The notes: generated by a model not told the origin, from the sequence alone. A DNA stretch of 64,000 nt from JBDHWG01 sp039810085 (GCA_039810085.1 JBDHWG010000001.1:1-64000); one strand, 5' to 3'. Positions 45,205 through 53,993 are shown, counted from the stretch's first letter. Translations and numbers: made by a program.

Positions 45205-45302
45205 ACCACGAAAAGCGCGAAAAAGAGGCGAAAGGCACGAAAAAAGATCGCCCAGCGAATGCCTTTCGCGTTTTTCGCGGCCTTTCGTGGCCTTCGTGGT
45301 TC
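45205..45302. repeat. full palindromic 'CCACGAAAAGCGCGAAA...TTTCGTGGCC' repeat
   Basis: An ACCACGAAAAGCGCGAAAA left arm and a TTTTTCGCGGCCTTTCGTGG right arm, with AAAGGCACGA / TGCCTTTCGCG inside, form a 98-base palindrome. It is the complete version of the repeat at 155-195 and 14145-14221. Confidence 0.85.
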
Positions 45303-45308
45303 AAAGGG

Positions 45309-46133
45309 TTACGGCTCGACGAGATCTTCGGGCAGCAAATCGCCAAGGTTTCGGATGACGTACGTCGGGTGAACCGGCGAGGCCGACAGAGCCGAGGCCG
45401 GCGTCGCCCCGGTGAGGGTCAGCGCCGCTGCCATCCCCACCTCCAGCCCCATCAGCACGTCGGTCTCCAGGCGGTCGCCGGTCATCACGCAGCGGTCGGG
45501 CGGCAGCTTCAAGCGCCCCAGGATGGCCTCGGCCATAGTGCGCGATGGCTTGCCGACCACGGCCTCGACCTTCGTGCCCGTACACGCCTCGATGGCGGCG
45601 ATAATAGCCGCCGCGTCCGGCTCGCCACCCCCCGGCACAGGGCAGTAGCGGTCGGCGTTGGTGGCGAAGAACCGCGCGCCGGCGCGAATGGCGTCGAACG
45701 CAATCTGGAGCTTGCGGTAGACAAAGGTGCGGTCAAAGCTGGCGACGACGGCGTCGATGCGCTTCGGGTCGTCGGTCAGCTCGAAGCCGCCCGCTGCCAG
45801 GTCGTGCTCCAATGGCTTCTCGCCCACGACGAACACCCGCGCCCCCGGCATCGTCTTCTGCAAGAAATCGACCATGACCATCGACGAGTTAACGATGTCA
45901 TCCAGGGGCGTGGGCAGGCCCAGCCGCTCAAGGCGTGTGGCGTACTCCTGCTGGGTGTGGGTCGGGTTGTTGGAGAGGAACACCGTGCGGCGGCCCATCT
46001 TGCGCAGCGTCGTGATGGTCTCACCAGCGGTCGGCAACAGGGCGTCGCCCAGGTAGACCGTGCCGTCGAGGTCGAAGACGTAGGCATCGTAGAGCACCGT
46101 CGGGCGGCGCGGGATAGGTAGTGTATCGGTCAT
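45309..46133 (-). CDS. HAD-IIA family phosphatase (NagD-like)
   Basis: The 274-residue HAD hydrolase has the nucleophile motif DAYVFDLDGTVYLGD, motif II FLSNNPTHT and motif IV CVMTGDRLETDVLMG. Relatives dephosphorylate glycerol phosphate, nucleoside monophosphates or phosphoglycolate. Its place between sugar ABC permeases and a glycerol-kinase-like gene suggests it acts on an imported phosphorylated polyol, or removes phosphate to limit sugar-phosphate stress. The ATG at 46133 has no strong ribosome site. Confidence 0.9.
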   Translation of the reverse strand: MTDTLPIPRRPTVLYDAYVFDLDGTVYLGDALLPTAGETITTLRKMGRRTVFLSNNPTHTQQEYATRLERLGLPTPLDDIVNSSMVMVDFLQKTMPGARVFVVGEKPLEHDLAAGGFELTDDPKRIDAVVASFDRTFVYRKLQIAFDAIRAGARFFATNADRYCPVPGGGEPDAAAIIAAIEACTGTKVEAVVGKPSRTMAEAILGRLKLPPDRCVMTGDRLETDVLMGLEVGMAAALTLTGATPASALSASPVHPTYVIRNLGDLLPEDLVEP

Positions 46134-46150
46134 GCGAGTCGCTCATGGTA

Positions 46151-46181
46151 CACCTGACAGGTTTTCGAAACCTGTCAGGTG
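46151..46181. repeat. perfect 14-bp hairpin repeat (CACCTGACAGGTTT)
   Basis: CACCTGACAGGTTT, a TCG loop, then AAACCTGTCAGGTG form a perfect 31-base palindrome between the permease and HAD genes. This exact type of palindrome is, to my knowledge, frequent in other environmental genomes. It could act as an intercistronic terminator or mRNA stabiliser. Confidence 0.8.
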
Positions 46182-46187
46182 TGGGAG

Positions 46188-47045
46188 TTAGCCCTTCGTC
46201 GCGCCCAGGGTCAGGCCCGCGATAAAGTAGCGCTGCAAGAAGATGAACACAAGCACCGTCGGCAAGGCAGCAATGATCGAGCCAGCGATGATGACGCCGT
46301 ACTCGGTGATGTACTGCCCCTGCAAAACAGCCAGGCCCGTGGTTACCGGCTTCAGCTGGTCGCGCTGGATGAGCACCAAGGCCCACAGGAAGTCGTTGAA
46401 AATCCAGGTGAACTCCAGCGTCGCCAGAGCCGCAATCGCCGGCAGCGTCAGCGGCATCATGATGCGGCGGTAGATGCCGAACTCGCCACAGCCGTCGATG
46501 CGCGCCGCCTCCAGAATCTCGCCCGGCACCGTGCGCATGTAGTTGCGCAGGACGAAGGTGCAGAAACCAAGCTGGAAGGAGGTGTGCAGGAGGATGGGCG
46601 CCCAGTAGGTATCGTAGATACCCAGCGTATCCGAGAGCTTGAAGACCGGCAGCAGGAGAATCTGGAACGGCAGCATCGCGCCGGCGACGAACATGAAGAA
46701 GATGATGCGGTTGCCCCTGAACTTGAAGCGCGACAGGGCGTAACCCGCCAGCGACGAGAGGAACAGCGTTGCGATAAGCGCCGGTAGGGTGATCACAAAG
46801 CTATTGGGCAGGTAGTGGGACAGGCCACCCCGGTTCCAGGCATCAATATAGGCCTGGAAGTTGATGCCGGTCGGCAGCGCGAAGAAGCCCCGCTTCAAGA
46901 TGTCGTCGTTGGTGCGGAACGAGGTCAGGATGGCGGTGATGACCGGCACGACCCACAGCAGCGTCAGGCCATAGACCAGGATGTAGACGATCCATTTGCC
47001 AATGGAGACTCTAGGACGTGATTCAGCAGGCGCAGCAGCAGCCAT
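46188..47045 (-). CDS. carbohydrate ABC transporter permease, MalG type
   Basis: This 285-residue permease forms half of the channel of a carbohydrate importer. It has six hydrophobic segments, and the EAA loop for ATPase contact is EAARIDGCGEFGIYRRIMMPLTLPA near residue 190. The ATG has GGAGG seven bases upstream. It lies 12 bases after the MalF-type gene. Together they need an ATPase that is not in the window. Confidence 0.94.
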   Translation of the reverse strand: MAAAAPAESRPRVSIGKWIVYILVYGLTLLWVVPVITAILTSFRTNDDILKRGFFALPTGINFQAYIDAWNRGGLSHYLPNSFVITLPALIATLFLSSLAGYALSRFKFRGNRIIFFMFVAGAMLPFQILLLPVFKLSDTLGIYDTYWAPILLHTSFQLGFCTFVLRNYMRTVPGEILEAARIDGCGEFGIYRRIMMPLTLPAIAALATLEFTWIFNDFLWALVLIQRDQLKPVTTGLAVLQGQYITEYGVIIAGSIIAALPTVLVFIFLQRYFIAGLTLGATKG

Positions 47046-47057
47046 GGCGCGTCCTCC

Positions 47058-47990
47058 CTAGTACTCTAGCTCGTCCTGGAGGACGCGCCACAGGTAGATG
47101 AAGATGAAGATCGAGGTCAGCAGGAACAGCACCACGGCAATCGTCGCGCCGTACCCCATCTTGTAGTTGTTGAACGCTTCGATGTACATGAACGTCGCCA
47201 TCACCGACGACGCATTGGCCGGACCGCCGCGCGTCATGATGTAGACCAGGTCGAAGGAGCGCAGCGAGTCGATGATGCTGATGACGACCACAATCACGGT
47301 CACGGGAGCGAGTAAGGGCCAGATGACGCGGCGGAACTGCTGCCAGCCATTCGCCCCGTCCACCTTCGCCGCGTCGATGAGCGTCGGGTCCACCCCTTGC
47401 AGGCCGGCCAGGTAGAGCACCATGATGTAGCCCACTTGGCGCCAGATGGCGGCAGCGATGATGCACCACGTCGCCAGCGCCGGGTTGGCGAGCCAGCCTT
47501 GCTGCAGCGCGCCCAGGCCCACCGTGCGCAAGAACGTGTTGAGCAGGCCCTGCACCGGCAGGTACATCCAGCCGAAGATGAGGCCGATGATGACCGGCGC
47601 GAGGATGTAGGGCGAGTAGATGGCCGACTTGACCGCGCGGGCGCCCGGTAGGTTGCGATTCAGGGCCATCGCCAGCGCCAGGCCCAGCGCCACCGGCACG
47701 GTGATGAAGGAGACGAGCCACTTCACGTTGTTGCCGATAGAGGTATAGAACAGCGGGTCTTTGAACAGCCGCTGGTAGTTGGCGAAGCCGATATAGTCCG
47801 GCGACGAAATGCCATCCCAGTTGGTCAGGCTGAGGTAGAACGAGTAGAACATCGGGCCGATGACCCAGATGAGGAACATGATCACGGGCACGGCCAGGAA
47901 GAGGTAGGGCGTGTACACCGGCGCGCGGTGTGAGCGCCCCCGTTTTACGGCGACCGGACGCGTTGCCTCGACGCTGCCAGTGGCGGCCAT
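47058..47990 (-). CDS. carbohydrate ABC transporter permease, MalF type
   Basis: This 310-residue permease has six hydrophobic segments and the EAA loop IDAAKVDGANGWQQFRRVIWPLLAP near residue 215. It pairs with the MalG-type protein. The ATG at 47990 has AAGGAG seven bases upstream; an extended open frame upstream has no ribosome site and is rejected. It follows the solute-binding protein gene by 87 bases. Confidence 0.94.
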   Translation of the reverse strand: MAATGSVEATRPVAVKRGRSHRAPVYTPYLFLAVPVIMFLIWVIGPMFYSFYLSLTNWDGISSPDYIGFANYQRLFKDPLFYTSIGNNVKWLVSFITVPVALGLALAMALNRNLPGARAVKSAIYSPYILAPVIIGLIFGWMYLPVQGLLNTFLRTVGLGALQQGWLANPALATWCIIAAAIWRQVGYIMVLYLAGLQGVDPTLIDAAKVDGANGWQQFRRVIWPLLAPVTVIVVVISIIDSLRSFDLVYIMTRGGPANASSVMATFMYIEAFNNYKMGYGATIAVVLFLLTSIFIFIYLWRVLQDELEY

Positions 47991-48077
47991 GCGATGGCTC
48001 CTTTCGCACGCGGCGCGTGCTGAGGGACAGGGGGCGAACGCGACGCATTCGCCCCCGTCCACACACCCACAGAAGGG

Positions 48078-49469
48078 TTACTGCTGCTCCTGCGCGAAGA
48101 TGCGGGCGCGCTCGGTCTCCAGATTGGCGAGAATTTGCTGGGCATTGCCCGGGTTCGCCATGAAGTCCTGGAACGCGGCCATGCCCTTCTCGGCCATCTC
48201 AGGCGTCGTGTCTCGGTCATAGAACTGCGCCACGTAGTCGGCCTTCTTGATGATCTCGATGCCCTTCTGCGTCGCGGGCGTGAAGATGCTGGGGTCGACG
48301 TCACCGTTGGTCGGCAGGCGCTGCAAGTTCTTAGCGAAGTAGGTCTGCGCTTCCTTCGAGCCGAGGAAGGCCAGGAACTTCTTGGCGGCCTCCGGGTTTG
48401 GCGACTTGGCGGCAGCAAAGAAACCGTCCGTCGGGGCATCCTCACCGACCTTGACGTTAGGGTCGATGATCGGGAAGCGGACGAAGTCGAAGTCAGCCTG
48501 CTTGTCCTTCGGAATCGAGTCCATGATGAACTGACCCATCAGGTACATGCCGGCCTTGCCGTCGATCATCGGCTGGAGGCCCTCCTGCCAGGTGTAGGCC
48601 GTCGGGTTGTCGATGAAGCAGCCCGCGTCGAGGAGCTTCTTCCAGTTGTCCATCGTCTTCGCCACGCGCGGGTCGGTGTACTTCTCCTTGCCGAGCATCA
48701 GGTTGATATGGAACTCGGGGCCGTTCGTGCGCATGTTGAGGTAGTCGAACCAGCCGGCGGCCGGCCACGGCGCTTTCGTCCCGATGGTGATGGGCGTGAT
48801 GCCCTTGTCCTTCAGCGTCTTGCACGCGGCCAGCAGCTCGTCGAACGTCTGGGGCGGCTTGACACCGGCTTGGTCCAGGGTCTTCTTGTTGTAATACAGC
48901 GCCCACCAGTAGTAGCTCGTGGGGACGAAGTACTGCTTGTCGTTGACGCTGCTCAGCGCCTGGAAGCCCTTGGGATAGGACTTGTCCCAGCCCTGCTGCT
49001 TCCACACGTCGCTGATGTCCATGATGAGGCCCTTGTCAATGAAGAAGCGGGCGCGGTTCCCGGCGAACCAGGTCATGACATCCGGCGGGCGGGAGGCGGC
49101 CAGGTACGTGCGGATGGCCTGCTTGAAGCCCTCGTGGTCGACGATGCTATGCTCGACGTCGATGTTTGGGTTAGCCTTCTTGAACTGCGCCACCAGGTCC
49201 TCGTCCTGCTTGCGCGGCTCAGGATCGCTCTGGTAGGAGTTGTAGACCAGGCGCATGTTCGGAGCAACCGTCACCTGGACTTGCTTCTCCACGGTCTTCT
49301 CGACGACGGACGTTTCCTTGACGACGACGGTCTGGACGATGGGCGCGGCTGTCGCAGCTGCCTGGGGCGCAGCCGCCGGAGCGGACGAGCACGCCAGGAC
49401 GACCAGCGCCAGGACGCCGAGAGCGCCCAGCAGCAAGACCAGTCTCATTTTGGGTGTGATGCGGCTCAC
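48078..49469 (-). CDS. carbohydrate ABC transporter solute-binding lipoprotein
   Basis: The 463-residue family 1 binding protein captures a sugar or polyol outside the cell. A GTG with GGAGG seven bases upstream opens a lipoprotein signal with lipobox VLAC and cysteine 27. A linker rich in Ala, Pro and Val-Glu-Lys heptads follows (about 28-65), then a two-lobed fold with YPKGFQALSSVNDKQYFVPTS and FFAAAKSPNPEAAKKFLAF. The ligand is unknown; the downstream glycerol-kinase-like gene hints at a polyol. It is 39 bases after the LacI regulator gene. Confidence 0.93.
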   Translation of the reverse strand: MSRITPKMRLVLLLGALGVLALVVLACSSAPAAAPQAAATAAPIVQTVVVKETSVVEKTVEKQVQVTVAPNMRLVYNSYQSDPEPRKQDEDLVAQFKKANPNIDVEHSIVDHEGFKQAIRTYLAASRPPDVMTWFAGNRARFFIDKGLIMDISDVWKQQGWDKSYPKGFQALSSVNDKQYFVPTSYYWWALYYNKKTLDQAGVKPPQTFDELLAACKTLKDKGITPITIGTKAPWPAAGWFDYLNMRTNGPEFHINLMLGKEKYTDPRVAKTMDNWKKLLDAGCFIDNPTAYTWQEGLQPMIDGKAGMYLMGQFIMDSIPKDKQADFDFVRFPIIDPNVKVGEDAPTDGFFAAAKSPNPEAAKKFLAFLGSKEAQTYFAKNLQRLPTNGDVDPSIFTPATQKGIEIIKKADYVAQFYDRDTTPEMAEKGMAAFQDFMANPGNAQQILANLETERARIFAQEQQ

Positions 49470-49507
49470 AGTTTTTCCTCCATTAGAAGGGTTGGGATGG
49501 GTTGGGA

Positions 49508-50599
49508 TCAACCAATGGCTTGGTGGCTTCGTTGTCGATGGCTTGAGACTTCCGGGGTGTGACCTCCTTTGGCGGCATCTGCCGCGCCACACGATTGGCG
49601 GATGACAAGATGGGTTGCGAGACGAATAGGTTCAGCCGGCGGGATTTCGCCGTGGGTGAGGTCGATAAGAGTTTGCGCCGCGACCTGCCCCAACTCATAC
49701 GTCGGCTGGTGAACCGTTGTGAGGGGCGGGTCGAAATACGGCGCGGAGGGAATGTCGTCGAAGCCAACGACGGCGATGTCGTCCGGCACACGCCGGCCGT
49801 GCTCCCGTAGCGCCTGCAGCACCCCCATCGCCATACGGTCGTTCTGAACGAACACGGCGTCGAAGGCGGCGCGGTCGAGCAGGCGCAGCATTGCCGCGTA
49901 GCCGCTGGCGCTTGTCCAGTCTCCCGCGTCGATAAGCCCCTGGTCAACCTGGATGCCCGCCAAGGTGAGAGCCTCGGCATAGCCTGTCAGGCGCTCCTGG
50001 CTGGCGTAGAACTGGCGTGGGCCGCTGATGAGCGCGATGCGGCGGCGGCCCTGCGACAGCAAATGGTCGGTCGCCAGGCGTCCCCCCTGGACATTGGCAA
50101 TGCCGACGGAGACGACGTGGGGGCGGCCGCGGCCATAGCCGATGGTCACAACCGGCAGGTCGGGCGATACGTGGTCGAACAGCGCGCCCGTGTCGCGGTC
50201 GGAACCGTGATAGACGATGAGCAAACCTTCAGTCTGGTGTTGTGACAGGAGAGGGGAACTCAGCGGCTCGCCGTCAGGGCTGCGCTCACCGCCACTGACG
50301 AAGATGAGGTAGCCCTGGCGGCGGGCCTCGGCCTCCGCGCCCTCGATGATGCGGGCGTGGGTATAGTCGCTGAAATCGGCGGTGAATAAGCCCAGTACGT
50401 GGGTGCGCTGGGATACAAGGCTGCGGGCGATGGCCGAGGGACGATAGTTGAGGTCGTCAATGGCTGCCTGCACCCGTCGCCGCGTCTCGTCCGAGACTTC
50501 GCTTTTGTCGTTCAAGACGCGCGAGACGGTCTGGTAGGAGACACCGGCGCGGGCGGCCACATCCTTGATTGTCGTCCGCTGACGCTTGAGAACGCCCAT
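49508..50599 (-). CDS. LacI-family transcriptional regulator
   Basis: The 363-residue regulator has the LacI DNA-binding helix-turn-helix (TIKDVAARAGVSYQTVSRVLNDKSEVSDETRRRV), the hinge LNYRPSAIARSL and a sugar-binding core (IGYGRGRPHVVSV, DRMAMGVLQAL, VVGFDDIPSAPYFDPPLTTV). It should sense a sugar or polyol and control the importer operon in front of which it is encoded. The ATG at 50599 has GAGG seven bases upstream; the ATG two codons earlier is too close. Two operator copies lie at its own promoter, so it is autoregulated. Confidence 0.95.
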   Translation of the reverse strand: MGVLKRQRTTIKDVAARAGVSYQTVSRVLNDKSEVSDETRRRVQAAIDDLNYRPSAIARSLVSQRTHVLGLFTADFSDYTHARIIEGAEAEARRQGYLIFVSGGERSPDGEPLSSPLLSQHQTEGLLIVYHGSDRDTGALFDHVSPDLPVVTIGYGRGRPHVVSVGIANVQGGRLATDHLLSQGRRRIALISGPRQFYASQERLTGYAEALTLAGIQVDQGLIDAGDWTSASGYAAMLRLLDRAAFDAVFVQNDRMAMGVLQALREHGRRVPDDIAVVGFDDIPSAPYFDPPLTTVHQPTYELGQVAAQTLIDLTHGEIPPAEPIRLATHLVIRQSCGAADAAKGGHTPEVSSHRQRSHQAIG

Positions 50600-50627
50600 G
50601 GACATGCCTCGATGTTGAGCGTGGCCC

Positions 50628-50651
50628 GTGAACGTTCCCGTGAACGTTCAC
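50628..50651. promoter_or_regulatory. tandem LacI-type operator
   Basis: GTGAACGTTCCC (50628-50639) and the perfect palindrome GTGAACGTTCAC (50640-50651) lie head to tail at the predicted transcription start of the LacI gene. The central CG and palindrome fit LacI-family operators. Confidence 0.82.
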
Positions 50652-50655
50652 AATC

Positions 50656-50684
50656 AGTTTATCATGCCTTTAGGCGGTTGTCAA
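50656..50684 (-). promoter_or_regulatory. promoter of the LacI/ABC importer operon
   Basis: On the minus strand a perfect -35 TTGACA (50679-50684) and -10 TAAACT (50656-50661) have a 17-base spacer; the operator pair follows immediately. Confidence 0.88.
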
Positions 50685-50724
50685 GAGGCAAAATGGGGGA
50701 ATCTACGAAGCGCGGATAGGACTT

Positions 50725-50749
50725 CCCCCTCTCCCTTTGAGAGAGGGGG
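50725..50749 (-). terminator. stem-loop after the metalloprotease gene
   Basis: CCCCCTCTC pairs with GAGAGGGGG around a seven-base loop, 18 bases after the metalloprotease stop codon. It also resembles the CCCCTCTCCC-type dispersed repeat. Confidence 0.65.
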
Positions 50750-50767
50750 AGAACGTGAGCAAAGCTG

Positions 50768-52540
50768 TTAGCGCGTTAGGGACGGTGGCAGATCGTGGAA
50801 GTTATAGTTTGTTCCGACGAGCGGGAGATAGGCAAAGTAGGTGCAGCCGCCCCCCGGACATGGCGTCGGCGTCACGGACGGCGTCGCCGTTGGCGTGGCC
50901 GTTGGAACTTCGCCGGCTGTGCCGACGGTCACACGGTAGCTGGTCGGGCTTGCCGCGTCGTCGCTGGTCTTGCCCTGGTTGGTGATGACGAGGATCACGC
51001 GCTGAGCGCCGGCCGGCGCCGTGAAGCTCGCCAGCGTTGCTGTCTGTCCAGCACCGGCGACACCGGGTACCGCATCGACCTGCAAGCCGTCACCCGTGTC
51101 GGCGACGACACTCGCCCGCAGCGCGCCCTTCGCCGCCGTATTCGCCACTTCGACACTATACGCGCCGCTGGTCGGCAGACCGACATAGTTGATGGTGTAC
51201 GTATCGGTGATGCTGCCCGTATAGCTCGCGCCAACCGAGGCCACCTCGCCGTCATTCTGGATAGGCGTGCTCTGCATCCGCGCCGCGATCAGGTCGCCGT
51301 CGCTGAAGCAGTATGGATTAGCCGTCGGGCACTTCTTCATAAACCGGATGGCGATGGCGAAGTTGTGGAAGAAGTCGTTGAAGTTACTGCCCCGCGTCTT
51401 GAGCGCGTTGTCGTAGGCTGTAATGGCTCGCTGCCCCGCCGCCACGTTCGCCAGGAAATCCTTGTAGACTGTCTCGCCGCCGCCCGGTGTGTTCAGACCG
51501 CCGAACCGCTCCGCGCCATAACGGAACATCGGCCAGTTCGAGTACTTACTCGCGTCAGGGTAAGTGACCAGCGATTGCTGGAAGTTGGGCCAGAGGTACT
51601 GGTAGTTGTCATGGCCGTTCGGCTCGACCTCATCCTCGGCGTATGCGGCCGATGACTCCGACCACATGGTCGCTTCCGCCGGGTCCGGGTCGCCGACGCC
51701 GAACTGAATGGAGTGGACAAACTCGTGGGCCACGGTGTTGTCGAGGGCCTTCAACCCCTGCGTCGCATCTCCCCCCGTGAACGAGGGGATGTTGTCGTTC
51801 AGCACCATGCACGTGGCGAAAGCGTCCGTCTCCGTCGCCGGGGTATTCGGGTTGTCCCCGACGAAGGCCGTGATGGGCGGGTTGTTCGTCGTCACGTAGC
51901 CGTACAGGTTGCCGTCTCCGGTCGCCGCCAGGTCGGCCACCTGCACCGGGTATTTGCCGAACGTGTTCGCCGCGCTGAAAGGCGGCTTCGGCCAGCCGTA
52001 CTGCGTCACCTCGACGTTGAAAGTCTTCTCAAGACCGGCCGTGTACTGCTCAATCGTCAGGCCGCCCTTCACCGTCCCATAGTTGACGCGGAAGTTTGCG
52101 GTGTCCGTATTGTTAGGCTCGTCGTTCTTGTTGCACAGCGTGCCTTGCGGGTGCGTCAGCCGCGCCAGCTCCGAAGCGACAGCCGACGACAGCAGTGTGA
52201 CTTTGCCCATCCCCTGGTTTTGAAGCGTGCGGTTGACCTCCGTGACGGCAGTCGTGCCGTACCAGCCAGCCGTGCCATGATACTGCATCGGCAGCTTCTT
52301 GAAGTCGTACACGGCATAAGCCAGATACAGGACGCGCTGCTCAGCGGTAATCTCACGCCGGCTGTACGCCTGCTCGATCAAATCCTGGGTGGACAAAGAC
52401 CTGGAACCAGCGGATGAGGCTGTGGCGCTGGACGCGCCGGCTGACTGCGCCAATACGGGTAGCGCGACCAGGACGGCGAGCAGAGCGAGCGTCGCCAGGG
52501 CAGCAACGAATCGGCGTGGAAGGGGCGGAAGCATTCGCAC
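50768..52540 (-). CDS. secreted zinc metalloprotease-like protein with Chloroflexota C-terminal motif
   Basis: The 590-residue protein has a signal peptide ending near PVLAQ. The zinc motif HEFVH occurs in LDNTVAHEFVHSIQFG, with a nearby glutamate in SESSAAYAEDEVE as likely third ligand, as in gluzincin-type peptidases. A beta-sandwich-like segment (about 440-550) resembles the pre-peptidase C-terminal type. A Thr-Pro linker and the end GCTYFAYLPLVGTNYNFH follow. The start is a GTG with AAGGAG seven bases upstream; an ATG two codons later is less well spaced. Activity is inferred from the motif only. Confidence 0.78.
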   Translation of the reverse strand: MRMLPPLPRRFVAALATLALLAVLVALPVLAQSAGASSATASSAGSRSLSTQDLIEQAYSRREITAEQRVLYLAYAVYDFKKLPMQYHGTAGWYGTTAVTEVNRTLQNQGMGKVTLLSSAVASELARLTHPQGTLCNKNDEPNNTDTANFRVNYGTVKGGLTIEQYTAGLEKTFNVEVTQYGWPKPPFSAANTFGKYPVQVADLAATGDGNLYGYVTTNNPPITAFVGDNPNTPATETDAFATCMVLNDNIPSFTGGDATQGLKALDNTVAHEFVHSIQFGVGDPDPAEATMWSESSAAYAEDEVEPNGHDNYQYLWPNFQQSLVTYPDASKYSNWPMFRYGAERFGGLNTPGGGETVYKDFLANVAAGQRAITAYDNALKTRGSNFNDFFHNFAIAIRFMKKCPTANPYCFSDGDLIAARMQSTPIQNDGEVASVGASYTGSITDTYTINYVGLPTSGAYSVEVANTAAKGALRASVVADTGDGLQVDAVPGVAGAGQTATLASFTAPAGAQRVILVITNQGKTSDDAASPTSYRVTVGTAGEVPTATPTATPSVTPTPCPGGGCTYFAYLPLVGTNYNFHDLPPSLTR

Positions 52541-52700
52541 AACGAGTCTCCTTCAGGATGATGTGAGTGTGAACCGGCCGATGGAGGGTACGTGGAGGCA
52601 ACACAAGCGCGGGCACTCCCTGGCGGAGTACCCTATAGTATGACGCTAACGCAGCGCGGGGCGCGCCCATGCGGGTCGCTGATGGGTAAGTGTATGCGAA
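52541..52700. other. short intergenic stretch before the metalloprotease
   Basis: Bases upstream of the metalloprotease start hold a possible minus-strand -10-like TACTAT, but I could not find a matching -35. Nothing else is supported. Confidence 0.3.
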
Positions 52701-52728
52701 AGGGGGCCGGACGCAAGTCCGACCCCCT
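52701..52728 (-). terminator. terminator after the acyl-CoA dehydrogenase gene
   Basis: AGGGGG-GGAC / GTCC-CCCCCT forms an interrupted strong stem 23 bases after the stop codon, followed on the minus strand by TTTCGC. Confidence 0.7.
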
Positions 52729-52750
52729 CGAAGTGTGACAGCCGAAACGG

Positions 52751-53905
52751 CTACAGGCTATGGTGGTCGCGGAGGATGTTGCGGGCAATGACCAGGCGCA
52801 TGATCTCGCTCGTCCCCTCGCCAATCTCCGTCAGGCGGTTGTCGCGGTAGTAGCGCTCCACCGGGTACTCACGCGAGTAGCCCGCTCCGCCGAAAATCTG
52901 CACCGCCTCGAAGCATGCCTTCTCGGCGGCCTCCGAGGCAAACAGCTTCGCCATCGCCGCTTCCTGGGTGAAGCGCTTGCCGTGGTCCTTCAGCCAGGCG
53001 GCCTGGAGGATGAGCAGCCGCGACGCTTCGAGCAGCGTGGCCGAGTCGGCAAGCTTCCACTGAATGCTCTGGTAGTCGGCGATGGGGTGGCCGAACGCGA
53101 CGCGCTCCTTGGCGTAGCCAACCGCCGCCTCGAGCGCCGCCATGCCCAGCCCCAGTGCCATCGCGCCAATGCTGATGCGCCCACCATCGAGGATAATGAG
53201 CATCTGCTTGAAGCCCTGTCCGACGGAGCCGAGGATGTTGCACGCGGGAACGCGGCAATCCTCAAAGAAGAGCTGCGACGTAATGGACCCCTTCAACCCC
53301 ATCTTAGGCTCGTCCTTGCCAGGGATGAAGCCGGGCGTGCCCTTCTCGACGATGAAGCACGAGACGCCGCGATCCTCGCCGTCCACAATGGTCCGCGCCG
53401 TCGCCACAATGATGTCGGCGATGGAGCCGGATGTAATCCACATCTTCGAGCCGTTGATGACCCAGCTATCGCCGTCCTTGCGCGCCGTGGTGCGCGTTGC
53501 GCCGGCATCCGAGCCGGCCTGCGGCTCGGTCAAACCAAACGCCCCCAATCCTTTGCCACTGGCGAGATGCGTGAGATACTTCTGCTTCTGTTCCTCGGTG
53601 CCAAACAGGTAGAACGGCGCGCAGCCCAGCGAGACATGCGCGGCGTAGGTCAAGCCCGTCGAGCCACAGGCGCGGGAAAGTTCCTCGACGGCAATCGCGT
53701 AGCTGACCGTATCGCCGCCAGCGCCGCCGTACTTCTCTGGGTAAGGCAATCCCATCAAGCCCAGCTCGCCTAACTTCTGAAAGGTCTCGGCCGGGAAGCG
53801 GCCTGTCTCATCTACCTCACGCGCGATTGGCGCGACTTCTTTCTGGGCGAAGTCGCGCACCATGTCGCGCACCATGCGTTGCTCTTCGGTTAGTTGAAAG
53901 TCCAT
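52751..53905 (-). CDS. acyl-CoA dehydrogenase
   Basis: This FAD enzyme of 384 residues introduces a double bond into acyl-CoA in fatty-acid or branched-chain breakdown. Signatures are MDFQLTEEQRMVRDMVRDFAQKEVAP at the start, AFGLTEPQAGSDAG, WVINGSKMWITSGSIADI and the C-terminal VQIFGGAGYSREYPVERYYRDN followed by IGEGTSEIMRLVIAR. The glutamate of EGT fits the catalytic base of short/medium-chain enzymes. The ATG at 53905 has GGAGG about eight bases upstream; the longer frame begins inside the promoter. Electron transfer flavoprotein is not in the window. Confidence 0.95.
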   Translation of the reverse strand: MDFQLTEEQRMVRDMVRDFAQKEVAPIAREVDETGRFPAETFQKLGELGLMGLPYPEKYGGAGGDTVSYAIAVEELSRACGSTGLTYAAHVSLGCAPFYLFGTEEQKQKYLTHLASGKGLGAFGLTEPQAGSDAGATRTTARKDGDSWVINGSKMWITSGSIADIIVATARTIVDGEDRGVSCFIVEKGTPGFIPGKDEPKMGLKGSITSQLFFEDCRVPACNILGSVGQGFKQMLIILDGGRISIGAMALGLGMAALEAAVGYAKERVAFGHPIADYQSIQWKLADSATLLEASRLLILQAAWLKDHGKRFTQEAAMAKLFASEAAEKACFEAVQIFGGAGYSREYPVERYYRDNRLTEIGEGTSEIMRLVIARNILRDHHSL

Positions 53906-53993
53906 GCTGGCTTCCTCCGCCCAAACGGGAGACCCGTCTGGCGACATCATTGTCACGGCGGGATGATGAATCGGTATGTCGAACGCCGACTCT

